NCBI GenBank assembly: GCA_947626135.1 | Contig: CANQQZ010000021.1 | Span: 1-35,394 of the forward strand | Length of the DNA stretch: 35,394 bases | Source of the DNA: an uncultured Clostridia bacterium | GTDB lineage: Bacteria > Bacillota > Clostridia > UBA1381 | Direction: 5' to 3' | In this document: positions 18,348 to 27,100 of the stretch, piece by piece | How the letters are laid out: every line of letters begins with the position of its first letter | Numbering within the stretch: position 1 is the stretch's first letter | Made by a program: the position numbers and the translations under genes | Notes under the pieces: generated by a model | What the model saw: only the letters and a program-made list of their open reading frames with translations | The model's database searches: none | Told to the model about the DNA's origin: nothing

Positions 18348-19988
18348 ATGCGATTTCGTAAATCATTTCAACAATATCGAGCAAAGAAAAAAGCCGAGAC
18401 GACGGCGCAAACAGAATTTGAAAGGCAATTTATGGACTTATCTCCCGCCGAAGCACAAAATCTGCTAGTAAAATATGAAAAATCGCATAACACCAACCTA
18501 TCATCATCCGCACTGCCGACAAACGGCTTTGCTGATTTTATGAAGCGTCAGGGGTTACGCGTAGTTTGCCCCTATTGTAAGAATTTTTCAGTATATAAGC
18601 ACGGAACAACTGCGAACGGGAAACCGCGTTACCGCTGTAATAGTTGCAGCAAAACATTCACACCGTTTGTCGGAACATTAGTACAAGGCTCTTCGCTATC
18701 TTGGGAGATTTGGGTTTATCTAGTATACATCACATTACACAGCACGCCGCTTGCGCAGGTTAAGCGTGAATTGGAGCAGGATTACGATACTTTTATGACT
18801 GAAGGAACGATTTTGGCTTATAGGCACAAAATTCAAAAGGCAATAATAAAGTGCTATCCAATGCCCAAGCTATCGGGAGTCGTTCAGATCGATGAAACGT
18901 ATTTTCGGGAAGGTCAAAAAGGCTCGCGCAATCTTATAAATGTTGCTCCGACAGCTATTGAAAAACGAGTCGCCAGAACACAACAGTATACCATTCCCTC
19001 AAAGTTGGGCATAAACAGTCCGGAATTTGCTTGCGTTGTGACCGGCATTGACAGCTCCGGATATATTGCCGCTGTCGTGACCGGATTGGGTAAAGGCTCT
19101 TCGCAACCGTTTGAAGAATATTTTTCCGAATATCTGGGAAATGTTACATTTTTGTGTTCAGATGGCTATGAAGCATATAAACGCTATGCAGAAAATATGG
19201 CAATTCCTCACTATGTTCAAAAGTCTGAAGCGAGGGAACTTATAAAAAGGGCAAAGAAGGATTATAGAGAGCGCTATAAAGTTGAAATAACAGATAATGT
19301 TGTACGACAAAATCTTTACGGTAGCAGACAACTTGATTATATTGACAATTATCAGACTTTGCCATACAACAGATTTGAGGAATTGAAACGTGAAAAAGGC
19401 TTGAATTTAGACCGAATTGACTCTTTTCACCGACAACTGAAGCGGCATATCAACAAGAATATGTGCGGTGTGTCGACTATTTATCTGCCTTTGTATATCG
19501 GTTTGTATGTATTTATTCATAATTGGAATATTGAGCATAAAAGCGCCCCATCCTCTAAGGCAGACGCTGAACAGATCCTTATAAATTTACTGACGGCTGG
19601 CGGCAATTTTATATCACGCACAGAGCTCGAAAATCAAAATATACTTAATTTTAGTAGACCGACGACGAAATATATAAATTATCTCAAGAACTTAACCGAC
19701 AACATTCGAAATCAATCAAAACAAATGGGATTCACAATTGACGATAATGACCGACTGCTGAACTTTAACAAGAGAAAATATTTCGAAAACACGCCAAAAT
19801 CTCGACTGAAAGAAATATGCAAGGAATTTCATATAAAGGGCTATACCAAGATGACAACATATCAGCTTGCGCGAGAGATATGTGCATTACCTAATGTCAA
19901 TGATATTTTCCTGCGCCTTGTGGCTGCCGACAGTGTTCACGCTGTTTATACTGATAACTTAGCTGAATTGCTTAAAAAAGAAAAATAG
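18348..19988 (+). CDS. IS1595-like DDE transposase with C-terminal extension
   Basis: 546 residues from ATG 18348, chosen because GGAGGG (18335-18340) lies seven bases upstream; an earlier ATG at 18246 lies upstream of the promoter. An N-terminal zinc ribbon (C74-P-Y-C77 ... C97-NS-C100) recognises DNA in this family. The catalytic core shows D182 (QIDETYF), D272 (CSDGYEAY) and H361 (DSFHRQLKRHI), matching the IS1595 pattern with a histidine in place of the last acidic residue. Unusually, about 130 residues follow the core, including a SAP/HeH-like segment (about 483-515; LKEICKEFHIKGYTKMT). Typical members are shorter. The gene is AT-rich compared with its neighbours, suggesting recent arrival. 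Without visible terminal repeats it may be an IS with diverged ends or a solitary transposase. Confidence 0.8.
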   Translation: MRFRKSFQQYRAKKKAETTAQTEFERQFMDLSPAEAQNLLVKYEKSHNTNLSSSALPTNGFADFMKRQGLRVVCPYCKNFSVYKHGTTANGKPRYRCNSCSKTFTPFVGTLVQGSSLSWEIWVYLVYITLHSTPLAQVKRELEQDYDTFMTEGTILAYRHKIQKAIIKCYPMPKLSGVVQIDETYFREGQKGSRNLINVAPTAIEKRVARTQQYTIPSKLGINSPEFACVVTGIDSSGYIAAVVTGLGKGSSQPFEEYFSEYLGNVTFLCSDGYEAYKRYAENMAIPHYVQKSEARELIKRAKKDYRERYKVEITDNVVRQNLYGSRQLDYIDNYQTLPYNRFEELKREKGLNLDRIDSFHRQLKRHINKNMCGVSTIYLPLYIGLYVFIHNWNIEHKSAPSSKADAEQILINLLTAGGNFISRTELENQNILNFSRPTTKYINYLKNLTDNIRNQSKQMGFTIDDNDRLLNFNKRKYFENTPKSRLKEICKEFHIKGYTKMTTYQLAREICALPNVNDIFLRLVAADSVHAVYTDNLAELLKKEK

Positions 19989-20131
19989 GTATCTACTGTG
20001 CTAAAAGTTTCGCTCAAAAGTTGCGGGAAAAACGCAATTTTTTTCGAAACTAGGTTTTTTAATGGTTTTTTAAGAAAAAATAACACGATTTTAATAATAA
20101 AATTAACACCAAAGGTTATAAGTTTCAAAAA

Positions 20132-20160
20132 ATATGGGCAGCCGTTTTGACTGCCCATAT
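20132..20160 (-). terminator. Terminator of the leucine-rich-repeat gene
   Basis: A 10-bp perfect stem (20132-20141 with 20151-20160) lies 17 bp past the minus-strand stop. On that strand it is followed by TTTTTTG, a good intrinsic terminator. Confidence 0.8.
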
Positions 20161-20176
20161 AAATCATATAAGCGTA

Positions 20177-23100
20177 TTAATTCACAATGCAACTTTGCGC
20201 GGTACTTGCGGGAAGCATGTACTCTGCGTCGTTCCATATAAATGCCTTTATAGTAGAAGCATTTTCCTTATCTATATCAACGCTTATATTCTGCGGCTCG
20301 CTCGACGACGTTATTTCCGTCTGCTTCAAGCCAATAAATCTGCCGTTTTCGTCATAGCTCGCGACAAGAACCGTCTGTTCTCCCGAAACGGTCTGATTTG
20401 TGTTTACGGTAATATTTACACCCGTTTCGGTCGGTGTAATATCTTGTATTTCGTATGTGTCGCTGTCCGTGATAACGTAATTGCAGTGAACGGAAGCATT
20501 CTGTATCACCGTATCGTCAACGGCAACGCCTTCCCATTCTCCGTCCGTGCCGGAATAATACACATCGGTAAGCTTGTCGCAGCCGGCGAAAGCGTTTGCT
20601 CCTATCTTGGTAATTTCGGGCGGCAGCTTAAGCTTGGTTATGTTTTCATTCTTCCACGGAGCGGGAGCTTCCTCGGTGTATTCGCCTATTTCCGAACCCG
20701 CAACTATATCGAGAACGCCGCTCTCCTCGTCGAGGAGGTAAATCACGCCTTTTTCTCTCTTACAGTCGAAATACTGAGTCGCGTTTGTGAGCGCAGAGTT
20801 ACCTTCGCCCTTTGTGATATGGCTCCAGTTGCTTTCGGTTGAGAGATAATATACGTACTTCAGAGCGTCACAGCCCGCGAACGCGTTATTGCCGATACCT
20901 CTCGTGTTTTCGGGTATGATAACCTTTTCAAGGCTCTTACAGCCGGAGAACACATCAGACGCAAGGTTTTCAACGCCGGCGGGAAGAATAATCTTCATAA
21001 GCGCGCCGCAGTTCTTAAACGCGGCGGTTCCGATTGTCGTCGCACTGTCGGGAATATTTACCTTCTGAAGGCTCTTGCATTCCGCGAACGCTTCATCGCC
21101 GATAACGGCAACGGTGTCGGGAATAACGAGCGACAGAAGCGCCGTGCAGCCCTTAAACGCGTTTGCGTCTATCTGCGTGAGCGTCGCCGGAAGCTTTATA
21201 TCCACAAGCTTCGTACAGCCCTCAAACGCGCCCGAAGATACGCTTTCCATTCCTTCGGGAATTGTCAGCGCGGGAATAGCCGTATTCTTAAACGCGTTTT
21301 CGGCTATATGCTCGACCGTTGACGGAAGTGCGGCATTTGTAAGCGCCGTGCAGTCCTCGAACGCCGACGTGTGAATTTCCTTCATACCATCGGGAAGCGC
21401 CAAGTCGGTGAGCGCGGTAAATCCCTTGAAGGAAGCCGTGCCGACCGTCGTTACCGTATCTTCTATAACGACTTTTTTGGCTTCCGCGGCATGCTTTGAC
21501 CACGAAGGCGTATAGTCCTTATTCTGATAATTTTTTCCGGTGTAATCCTTAATCGCGCCCGCGCCGCTGATTGTGAGTACGGCGTTCTTGTCGGAGGAAT
21601 ACGTCCAGACAATATTACCCTCGCGCACAGCGTTGTAATATACCGCAGCCGAGGTTAAAGCGTCATTGCCTTCACCCTTGCTTAAATCCTCATACGAAAC
21701 GCCGTCAGCCTTATAATACACCTTTGTAAGATTTTCGCAGCCTGCGAACGCATTATTTCCTATACCTTTAACGGTTGAGGGGATTATAACGCCCTTTATA
21801 TCCGTTCCCCAAGGCGCGGGAGCTTCGTCGGTAAAGTCGGGAATATTGCCCGAACCCACGATTTCGAGAATATCACCCTCGGCAATCCACCACTTCAAAT
21901 CGCCGAGCCTTTTTACATTGTAATGTATATCCACGCCGTTCGCGCTCAAAACGTCATTACCCGCCGCGGTATTGGACATAAGCTGTCTCCACTGAGCCGC
22001 CGTACCCATATAGCAGATTTCATTGAGCGAGGTGCAGTTACTGAACGCGTTTTCCTTTATCTCGGTAACTCCCGCGGGAATGGTTATCTCGCTCATGCCC
22101 GAGCAGTTATAGAACGCACTCGCGCCGATAACCGTTATTTCGTCGGACAGGTCAACAGACTTAATTGACGTACATCCATTAAACGTGTTTGAACCCACGC
22201 TTGTCAGTCTGTCCTCAAATTTGACGGTCTCTACAGTCGTATTGTTTCTCCACGGAGAATTTGACGCAGTATATTCGGGCATAAGACCGCAGCCGCTTAT
22301 AAGGAGATTTTTACTGTCGGCGTCGGTGTATCTGTATATTACGTTGTCGCCGCTTTGCTGCGCGTTCGGGAACAGTACGGCGTTTGTGAGAGCCTCGTTG
22401 CCCGTTCCCTTATCGACCTCCTGCCAGCCGTCCTCGCCTGCGGTGTAGTAAACCTTCTCGATATTGTCACAGCCTTCAAACACGTTATCGCCGATAGCCG
22501 TCACGCGCGCGGGAATTAAAACGGCTTTTATCTTGGCGTTGTTCTTCAGTCCTTCCGTACCGATAGTATTTGCCGCCGCCGTGAGGCAGTCCGCCTTTAA
22601 AATATCGTCGGACGCGCCGATAAAGTAATAACGAAGGTCTCCGTCTCGGATTGTGTTATATCTTATCGCCGCGTCGGTAAGAGCTGTATTTCCGTCGTCT
22701 ACTATTGTTATGGTTCCCCACTGTGTCTTTGTGCCGGTGTAATATACGTTTTCAAGTGTTGAGCAGCCGTTGAACGCATCTCTTGCGACTGATTCCAACG
22801 TCTTGGGCAGAGTTATGTTCGTCATTGCGCGGTTAGATGAAAACATGTAGCTGCTCAGCGCCGTTACACCCTCGTCAATAACGGCATACGTTATGTTACT
22901 GCAGCTTGCGAACGCATATTCTCCGATAGTCTCAACCGTTCCGGGAATTTTTATGGATTGGAGAGCACTGCATCCCTGAAAAGCGCGTGCGCCGATAGTT
23001 TTCAGTCCGTCGGGAAGAATTGCGGCTCTCAATTTTAGGCAGTCTTGAAATGCTTTGTCGCCTATGCTTGTTACATTTTGTGACATTTTGAGCGTTTCAA

Positions 23101-23749
23101 GGTTGTCACAAAAATTAAAGGCTTGCGGACCGATAGTCGTTACACTGTCCGGGATTTCTATGCCTTGAAGAACCTCACAGCCATAAAACGCTTGTTCGCT
23201 GATGCCGGCAAGAGCCGAGCCGGACGGTATCGTCACGGTTTGAAGCTTTGTGCAGTCCTTGAACACGCCTTCTCCGATAGTTGTAACGCTTGCGGGAATT
23301 TCAACTGACGTCAAAGCGGTACAGTTGCAAAATGCAAGCTCGCCTATAGATGTAAGTGTATCAGGCAATTCAACCGAGGTAAGCATATCATAGTCATCAC
23401 TTATTCCTCCATGAAAAGCTTCGTCTGCGATAGAGGTCACGCCATCTTCGATAACAACGTTTTTTATTGTGTGTTTTTGGTCATACCATGGAGCTTCTTT
23501 GTCGGTAAATGTCATGTCGCCGGTACCGCTTATTGTCAAAGTACCATTGTCGAGTGTGTATGTGAGATCTCCGCCCAGCCCCGTTGAAAGAAGCGAAATA
23601 TCATGGTTGCCGTCCTGCTCGGTTTCCTCTGCGGCAGTGTACACCGAGGCGTCCGCTTCCGTGCCGGCATTTTCAGCCAGCGCCGTAACGCCCGTCATCG
23701 AGCCGAGCATCGCAAGGCATAAAAGTGCCGATAAAAGTTTTCTTTTCAT
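20177..23749 (-). CDS. Secreted BspA-type leucine-rich-repeat (LRR_5) protein
   Basis: 1190 residues with a signal peptide (MKRKLLSALLCLAML, cleavage near residue 25). It is built of 23-residue LRR_5 repeats of the pattern IGxxAFxxCxxLxxVxIPxxVTT. Five or six times a leading module appears (GxLxxxLxISGxGxIxDYTxxAPW) and opens a new repeat block, so the protein is a chain of similar super-modules. The C-terminal 90 residues match the end of the 6540-12047 product (VxxYDxNGxxI ... IKxFIW). There is no SLH or LPxTG. BspA-like proteins are commonly linked to binding of host or bacterial surfaces; the ligand here is unknown. The start has only a weak, distant Shine-Dalgarno (AAAGGA about 12 bases away), but the signal peptide supports it. 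Confidence 0.88.
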   Translation of the reverse strand: MKRKLLSALLCLAMLGSMTGVTALAENAGTEADASVYTAAEETEQDGNHDISLLSTGLGGDLTYTLDNGTLTISGTGDMTFTDKEAPWYDQKHTIKNVVIEDGVTSIADEAFHGGISDDYDMLTSVELPDTLTSIGELAFCNCTALTSVEIPASVTTIGEGVFKDCTKLQTVTIPSGSALAGISEQAFYGCEVLQGIEIPDSVTTIGPQAFNFCDNLETLKMSQNVTSIGDKAFQDCLKLRAAILPDGLKTIGARAFQGCSALQSIKIPGTVETIGEYAFASCSNITYAVIDEGVTALSSYMFSSNRAMTNITLPKTLESVARDAFNGCSTLENVYYTGTKTQWGTITIVDDGNTALTDAAIRYNTIRDGDLRYYFIGASDDILKADCLTAAANTIGTEGLKNNAKIKAVLIPARVTAIGDNVFEGCDNIEKVYYTAGEDGWQEVDKGTGNEALTNAVLFPNAQQSGDNVIYRYTDADSKNLLISGCGLMPEYTASNSPWRNNTTVETVKFEDRLTSVGSNTFNGCTSIKSVDLSDEITVIGASAFYNCSGMSEITIPAGVTEIKENAFSNCTSLNEICYMGTAAQWRQLMSNTAAGNDVLSANGVDIHYNVKRLGDLKWWIAEGDILEIVGSGNIPDFTDEAPAPWGTDIKGVIIPSTVKGIGNNAFAGCENLTKVYYKADGVSYEDLSKGEGNDALTSAAVYYNAVREGNIVWTYSSDKNAVLTISGAGAIKDYTGKNYQNKDYTPSWSKHAAEAKKVVIEDTVTTVGTASFKGFTALTDLALPDGMKEIHTSAFEDCTALTNAALPSTVEHIAENAFKNTAIPALTIPEGMESVSSGAFEGCTKLVDIKLPATLTQIDANAFKGCTALLSLVIPDTVAVIGDEAFAECKSLQKVNIPDSATTIGTAAFKNCGALMKIILPAGVENLASDVFSGCKSLEKVIIPENTRGIGNNAFAGCDALKYVYYLSTESNWSHITKGEGNSALTNATQYFDCKREKGVIYLLDEESGVLDIVAGSEIGEYTEEAPAPWKNENITKLKLPPEITKIGANAFAGCDKLTDVYYSGTDGEWEGVAVDDTVIQNASVHCNYVITDSDTYEIQDITPTETGVNITVNTNQTVSGEQTVLVASYDENGRFIGLKQTEITSSSEPQNISVDIDKENASTIKAFIWNDAEYMLPASTAQSCIVN

Positions 23750-23823
23750 TATATTACCATATCCTTTCCGATTTATTTTATCGCAATTAACGGATTGCGC
23801 GCCGCTTCTCCTTCCCCCGTAAA

Positions 23824-23851
23824 ATTATATGAATGTAGCTTTTTCACGCAA
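23824..23851 (-). promoter_or_regulatory. Candidate promoter of the leucine-rich-repeat gene
   Basis: On the minus strand TTGCGT (23851-23846), a 16-bp spacer and TATAAT (23829-23824) stand 75 bp before the start. The -10 box is perfect and the -35 box is moderate. Confidence 0.45.
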
Positions 23852-23858
23852 AATAAAA

Positions 23859-23888
23859 TGCGTGGTATAAAAAATCCTATACCACGCA
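23859..23888. other. 11-bp inverted repeat near the promoter
   Basis: TGCGTGGTATA (23859-23869) pairs perfectly with TATACCACGCA (23878-23888). It lies just upstream of the candidate -35 box of the minus-strand gene, so it could be an operator. On the minus strand it is followed by ATTTTATTTTG, so it could also be a terminator for leftward transcription. Confidence 0.5.
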
Positions 23889-23936
23889 CAAAAACGCGGC
23901 TTGGATTTTTAATGCTACCACACATTTTTATCAACA

Positions 23937-24206
23937 ATGAAACACTCTTTTAAAGTACAATACAACAGTATTCCAATATGCAAAGCCTGCGTTTTTCGCA
24001 AAACACATAACTGTCATATTGTACGTCAAAAAGAATATCCTTATAAGGATATTCAAAAAAGTATTAAAAAATTGTACTATATAATCGAGTTACATAGTAA
24101 TAAAAATTGTGGTAGCGTCCTTTCGGACTATTTCATTATACCATATTTTGATGATTTTGCAATAGAAAAGCAAAAAATATATTTTACACATGTTGAAAAT
24201 CTTTGA
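23937..24206 (+). CDS. Possible small hypothetical protein
   Basis: An 89-codon frame with ATG but no Shine-Dalgarno. The product is basic, with a small Cys/His cluster near the start (CKACVFRKTHNCH), and matches no family I know. The stretch is AT-rich, where chance frames are less common, but nothing else supports coding. It may equally be non-coding spacer. Confidence 0.25.
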   Translation: MKHSFKVQYNSIPICKACVFRKTHNCHIVRQKEYPYKDIQKSIKKLYYIIELHSNKNCGSVLSDYFIIPYFDDFAIEKQKIYFTHVENL

Positions 24207-24341
24207 GGACATGATTCACAACATTATGCATATTTGAAATTTTTTTGCACATATAAACTTAGATTGAGGCAAAAGGTCGAAATAAGCAACGCCGTTTAGA
24301 CGATGCTAATTATTGTTATATCAGGAAGGAGGATAGTTAAA

Positions 24342-24809
24342 ATGGCTATATTGGTATACGGGAAACATTTACGGGATTTGAATAACGCTGTATTTTTTTG
24401 TATGAAAGCTTACCCTGACAGTAATTTTACAGTTTTTTGTGAAAGAACAGAGGGCAGGAACGCATTTCGAGCAATGCTGGAAAATGTAAAAGAAGGGGAT
24501 ATCGTTTTTATCAACGCAATTCAAACGCTCCGAGATTATGCACATAATAATGCCAATACAATTAAAAGAATCCGTCAAATCAAGGAGAAAGGTGCCATTT
24601 TAAAAGTCGGTTTGCAATCGAACTTTTCATATGACGATTATGAGCGATGGTACGCCGTGAATAAGGAAATCGAAGATTGGGAAACGATATATAGCTGTCA
24701 TATGGACGTCGGTGATAGAGAGATTGAATTGCTTGACATTGATGAAGAAGTCTCGGACATGCCGTTTGGTTGTTGGGTGATTGAGGATAATTATTATTTG
24801 TGGTATTAG
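24342..24809 (+). CDS. Resolvase-fold-like protein lacking the catalytic serine
   Basis: 155 residues from ATG 24342, preceded by AAGGAGG (24326-24332) at nine bases; the earlier ATG 24303 has no such site. The first 100 residues follow the layout of serine-recombinase N-terminal domains: a beta strand (MAILVYG), an EGRNAFRAMLENVKEGD segment matching the family's SG...RP.L..ML..V..GD, and a helix (TIKRIRQIKEKGAILKV) matching the family's L..L.EKGV. However, the Arg-Val-Ser active site is replaced by GKH and the RLGR motif by TLRD, and no DNA-binding C-terminus is present. It is therefore probably inactive as a recombinase, perhaps domesticated or regulatory. The next gene begins 37 bases downstream on the same strand. 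Homology is my reading by eye only. Confidence 0.7.
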   Translation: MAILVYGKHLRDLNNAVFFCMKAYPDSNFTVFCERTEGRNAFRAMLENVKEGDIVFINAIQTLRDYAHNNANTIKRIRQIKEKGAILKVGLQSNFSYDDYERWYAVNKEIEDWETIYSCHMDVGDREIELLDIDEEVSDMPFGCWVIEDNYYLWY

Positions 24810-24846
24810 TAGTTTTGGGGTAAATTGAGAGAGGAGGGGTGAGAGT

Positions 24847-25287
24847 GTGAAAAAAGATGATAGTTTTGCGAGCGAACTCTTTTTTGATGAAACCATATCA
24901 AAAGATAAGTATGATATTTTAAAAAGTTGGATTGATGCCGGAGTTTTGTATACTGCCAGCGTGGAAATTTTACATAAAAAACCTATGCTTAGACTTAATT
25001 TATCTTTTGTAGAGGATAGAGAAGACAAAAATACTGCCAATGGGGTCATAAAAAAGGTAGTTACTCCGATAGGTGCATTATTATTTGATATTACGATTTC
25101 TGAAAAGAAATATAATATATTAAAGACTTGTGAAAAAACATGCCCATTTTTTGTGTTTGAAGTTGAACTTTTAAATAATTTTAAAATTCATATCGCCGTA
25201 GCATTTGGAAAAATTAAAATGGGTAAAGTTGTTATTCCGAATAATGCATTTGGTTTTGTTACAACGTTAACTGTTATGGAAGATTAG
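24847..25287 (+). CDS. Unknown protein with internal two-fold repeat
   Basis: 146 residues from a GTG start with GGAGGGG (24833-24839) seven bases upstream. No family recognised. Two halves align: LFFDETISKDKYDILKSW...ASVEIL...LNLSF and LLFDITISEKKYNILKTC...FEVELL...IAVAF. This suggests an internal duplication of a domain of about 60 residues, probably alpha/beta. It lacks a signal peptide and membrane segments, so it is likely cytosolic. It probably forms an operon with the resolvase-like gene before it, and a terminator follows. Confidence 0.7.
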   Translation: MKKDDSFASELFFDETISKDKYDILKSWIDAGVLYTASVEILHKKPMLRLNLSFVEDREDKNTANGVIKKVVTPIGALLFDITISEKKYNILKTCEKTCPFFVFEVELLNNFKIHIAVAFGKIKMGKVVIPNNAFGFVTTLTVMED

Positions 25288-25318
25288 TTTTTTATTGTAA
25301 TTTTGTACATTTAAGACG

Positions 25319-25358
25319 AAGGATTGAGTTTGGTCAAAAACAAACTTAATCCTTTTTT
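25319..25358 (+). terminator. Terminator after the two-gene unknown operon
   Basis: A 14-bp stem with one G-T pair (25319-25332 with 25341-25354), an 8-base loop and a T-run at 25353-25358. Confidence 0.85.
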
Positions 25359-25443
25359 ATGTATATACGGGTTTGACTGTCTTATTTTTTTGCCTGAAAA
25401 ATATAGTGGTATAATCACAAACTTTTATTGGATATAGCTATAC

Positions 25444-25457
25444 TGAAAGCGTTTCCG
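25444..25457. promoter_or_regulatory. Possible CcpA cre-like site
   Basis: TGAAAGCGTTTCCG matches the Firmicute cre consensus TGWAARCGYTWNCW at 13 of 14 positions. It lies about 70 bp upstream of the MATE gene promoter. A single match by eye may be chance. Confidence 0.25.
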
Positions 25458-25523
25458 TTGCAAGTTTTCAACATCAAAATCTTTTCCACACAAAATTAGA
25501 GTTATAGGCTTCTGCCGAAGGGC

Positions 25524-25552
25524 TTGATTTTTACCGCGGTTTCGGATATAAT
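25524..25552 (+). promoter_or_regulatory. Promoter of the MATE transporter gene
   Basis: TTGATT (25524-25529), a 17-bp spacer and TATAAT (25547-25552), 37 bp before the start codon. Confidence 0.7.
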
Positions 25553-25589
25553 GCTGATAAAATAATATGCGGCAAAAGGGGAAAGGGCT

Positions 25590-26975
25590 ATGAGGCTTAT
25601 AGGGGACAAACGGTTTTACGCGAGAACTATGCGCATCGCCGTGCCGATTATTATACAAAACGGGATAACAAATCTTGTCGGAATGCTGGACAACGTTATG
25701 ATAGGTCAGACGGGCACGGAGCAGATGACCGGTGTTGCGATAGTAAACCAGCTTATGTTTGTATTTAATATAGTAATTTTCGGCATAATATCCGGCGCCG
25801 GTATTTTCGGGGCTCAGTATTACGGCAAGGGCGATAACGAGGGCGTAAGGAACGCGTTCAGATTCAAGCTGATTTCATGCTTTATAGCCACGGCTGCGGG
25901 AATTATATTATTTTTGCGGCGCGGCGAAGGATTGATTTCAATTTATCTGCACGAGGGAGGCAGCGCGGGCGACACGGCATTGGCGCTTGAATACGGGCTT
26001 GTATACATAAAATTAATGGTTATCGGCATGGTTCCCTTTACCGTTTCGCAGATATATTCGAGCACGCTGCGCGAAACGGGCGAAACGGTAATGCCTATGA
26101 CGGCGGGCGTATGCGCGGTTGCCGTAAACACCGCGCTCAATTATGTGCTTATTTTCGGTAAATGCGGCGCTCCCGAGCTGGGCGTGAGCGGCGCGGCGAT
26201 CGCAACGGTGATATCGCGCTTTTGCGAATGCGCGCTGATAACGGCATGGACGCATATAAAACGCGGGAAATATACGTTTATACAAGGGGTTTACAAAACC
26301 GTCCGGGTCCCCGCCGCGCTCGCGAAGCAGATTATTATAAAGGGCTCTCCGCTTATGTTAAACGAAGCCATGTGGTCTGTAGGGATGGCGGTTATGATGC
26401 AGTGCTATTCTGTCAGGGGAATAGACGTTGTGGCGGCTATGAATATATCGACTACAGTGTCGAATGTGTTTAACGTAATTTTTATCGCGCTCGGCAGCGC
26501 GATCGCCATTATAATCGGTCAGCTTCTGGGCGCCGGAGAAATGGACCGGGCGCGTGACAGCGCCGCGAAGCTGATTTTCTTTTCGGTGGTTTGCAGCGCC
26601 GCGGCGGCGCTTGTGATGGTCGCTCTTTCGCCGCTGTTCCCTATGATATACAATACCACGGACGCCGTGCGCTCTCTCGCGGTCAGATTTATCATAGTCG
26701 CGGCAATATTTATGCCGGCGTATTCGTTTACAAACGCGTCGTATTTCACAATACGCTCCGGGGGAAAAACCATTGTAACGTTTTTGTTTGACAGCGTATT
26801 TGTATGGGTGGTGAGCATCCCTCTCGCTATGTGCCTGACACGGCTTACAATGTGGAATATTGTACTTATCTATTTTATATGTCAGGCGGCGGAGCTTATA
26901 AAATGCGTCATAGGCTTCACATTGGTGAAAAAGGGTGTGTGGCTTACAAATATTACCGTCGGCAATACACGTTAA
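25590..26975 (+). CDS. MATE-family multidrug/metabolite antiporter
   Basis: 461 residues, the usual length for MatE transporters, with about twelve hydrophobic segments. The N-terminus (IAVPIIIQNGITNLVGMLDNVMIG) is the typical first helix and loop of the MOP superfamily, and the second half repeats the fold (AMWSVGMAVMMQCYSVRG). These proteins export cationic compounds in exchange for Na+ or H+ across the cytoplasmic membrane; the substrate cannot be read from sequence. ATG 25590 has purine-rich AAAAGGGGAAAGGG just upstream. It has its own promoter and seems monocistronic. The next gene is 125 bp away. Confidence 0.92.
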   Translation: MRLIGDKRFYARTMRIAVPIIIQNGITNLVGMLDNVMIGQTGTEQMTGVAIVNQLMFVFNIVIFGIISGAGIFGAQYYGKGDNEGVRNAFRFKLISCFIATAAGIILFLRRGEGLISIYLHEGGSAGDTALALEYGLVYIKLMVIGMVPFTVSQIYSSTLRETGETVMPMTAGVCAVAVNTALNYVLIFGKCGAPELGVSGAAIATVISRFCECALITAWTHIKRGKYTFIQGVYKTVRVPAALAKQIIIKGSPLMLNEAMWSVGMAVMMQCYSVRGIDVVAAMNISTTVSNVFNVIFIALGSAIAIIIGQLLGAGEMDRARDSAAKLIFFSVVCSAAAALVMVALSPLFPMIYNTTDAVRSLAVRFIIVAAIFMPAYSFTNASYFTIRSGGKTIVTFLFDSVFVWVVSIPLAMCLTRLTMWNIVLIYFICQAAELIKCVIGFTLVKKGVWLTNITVGNTR

Positions 26976-27100
26976 AAAAATACATCTCCGAATTTGAGCC
27001 CATTCGGGCGGCACAGTTGAAGCATTATAAATTTATATTATCAAACCGCCTCCTGACTGCGTATTATATAGCATAGCGAAAAATAAAAGGAGTGGTTTTC

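Noticed and set aside
17958..20131. Terminal inverted repeats of the transposase element
   Set aside because: I compared both flanks by eye and found only short AT-rich matches that could be chance.
26358..27014. 218-codon minus-strand frame
   Set aside because: It is antisense to the MATE transporter, highly basic and His-rich, with no start signals.
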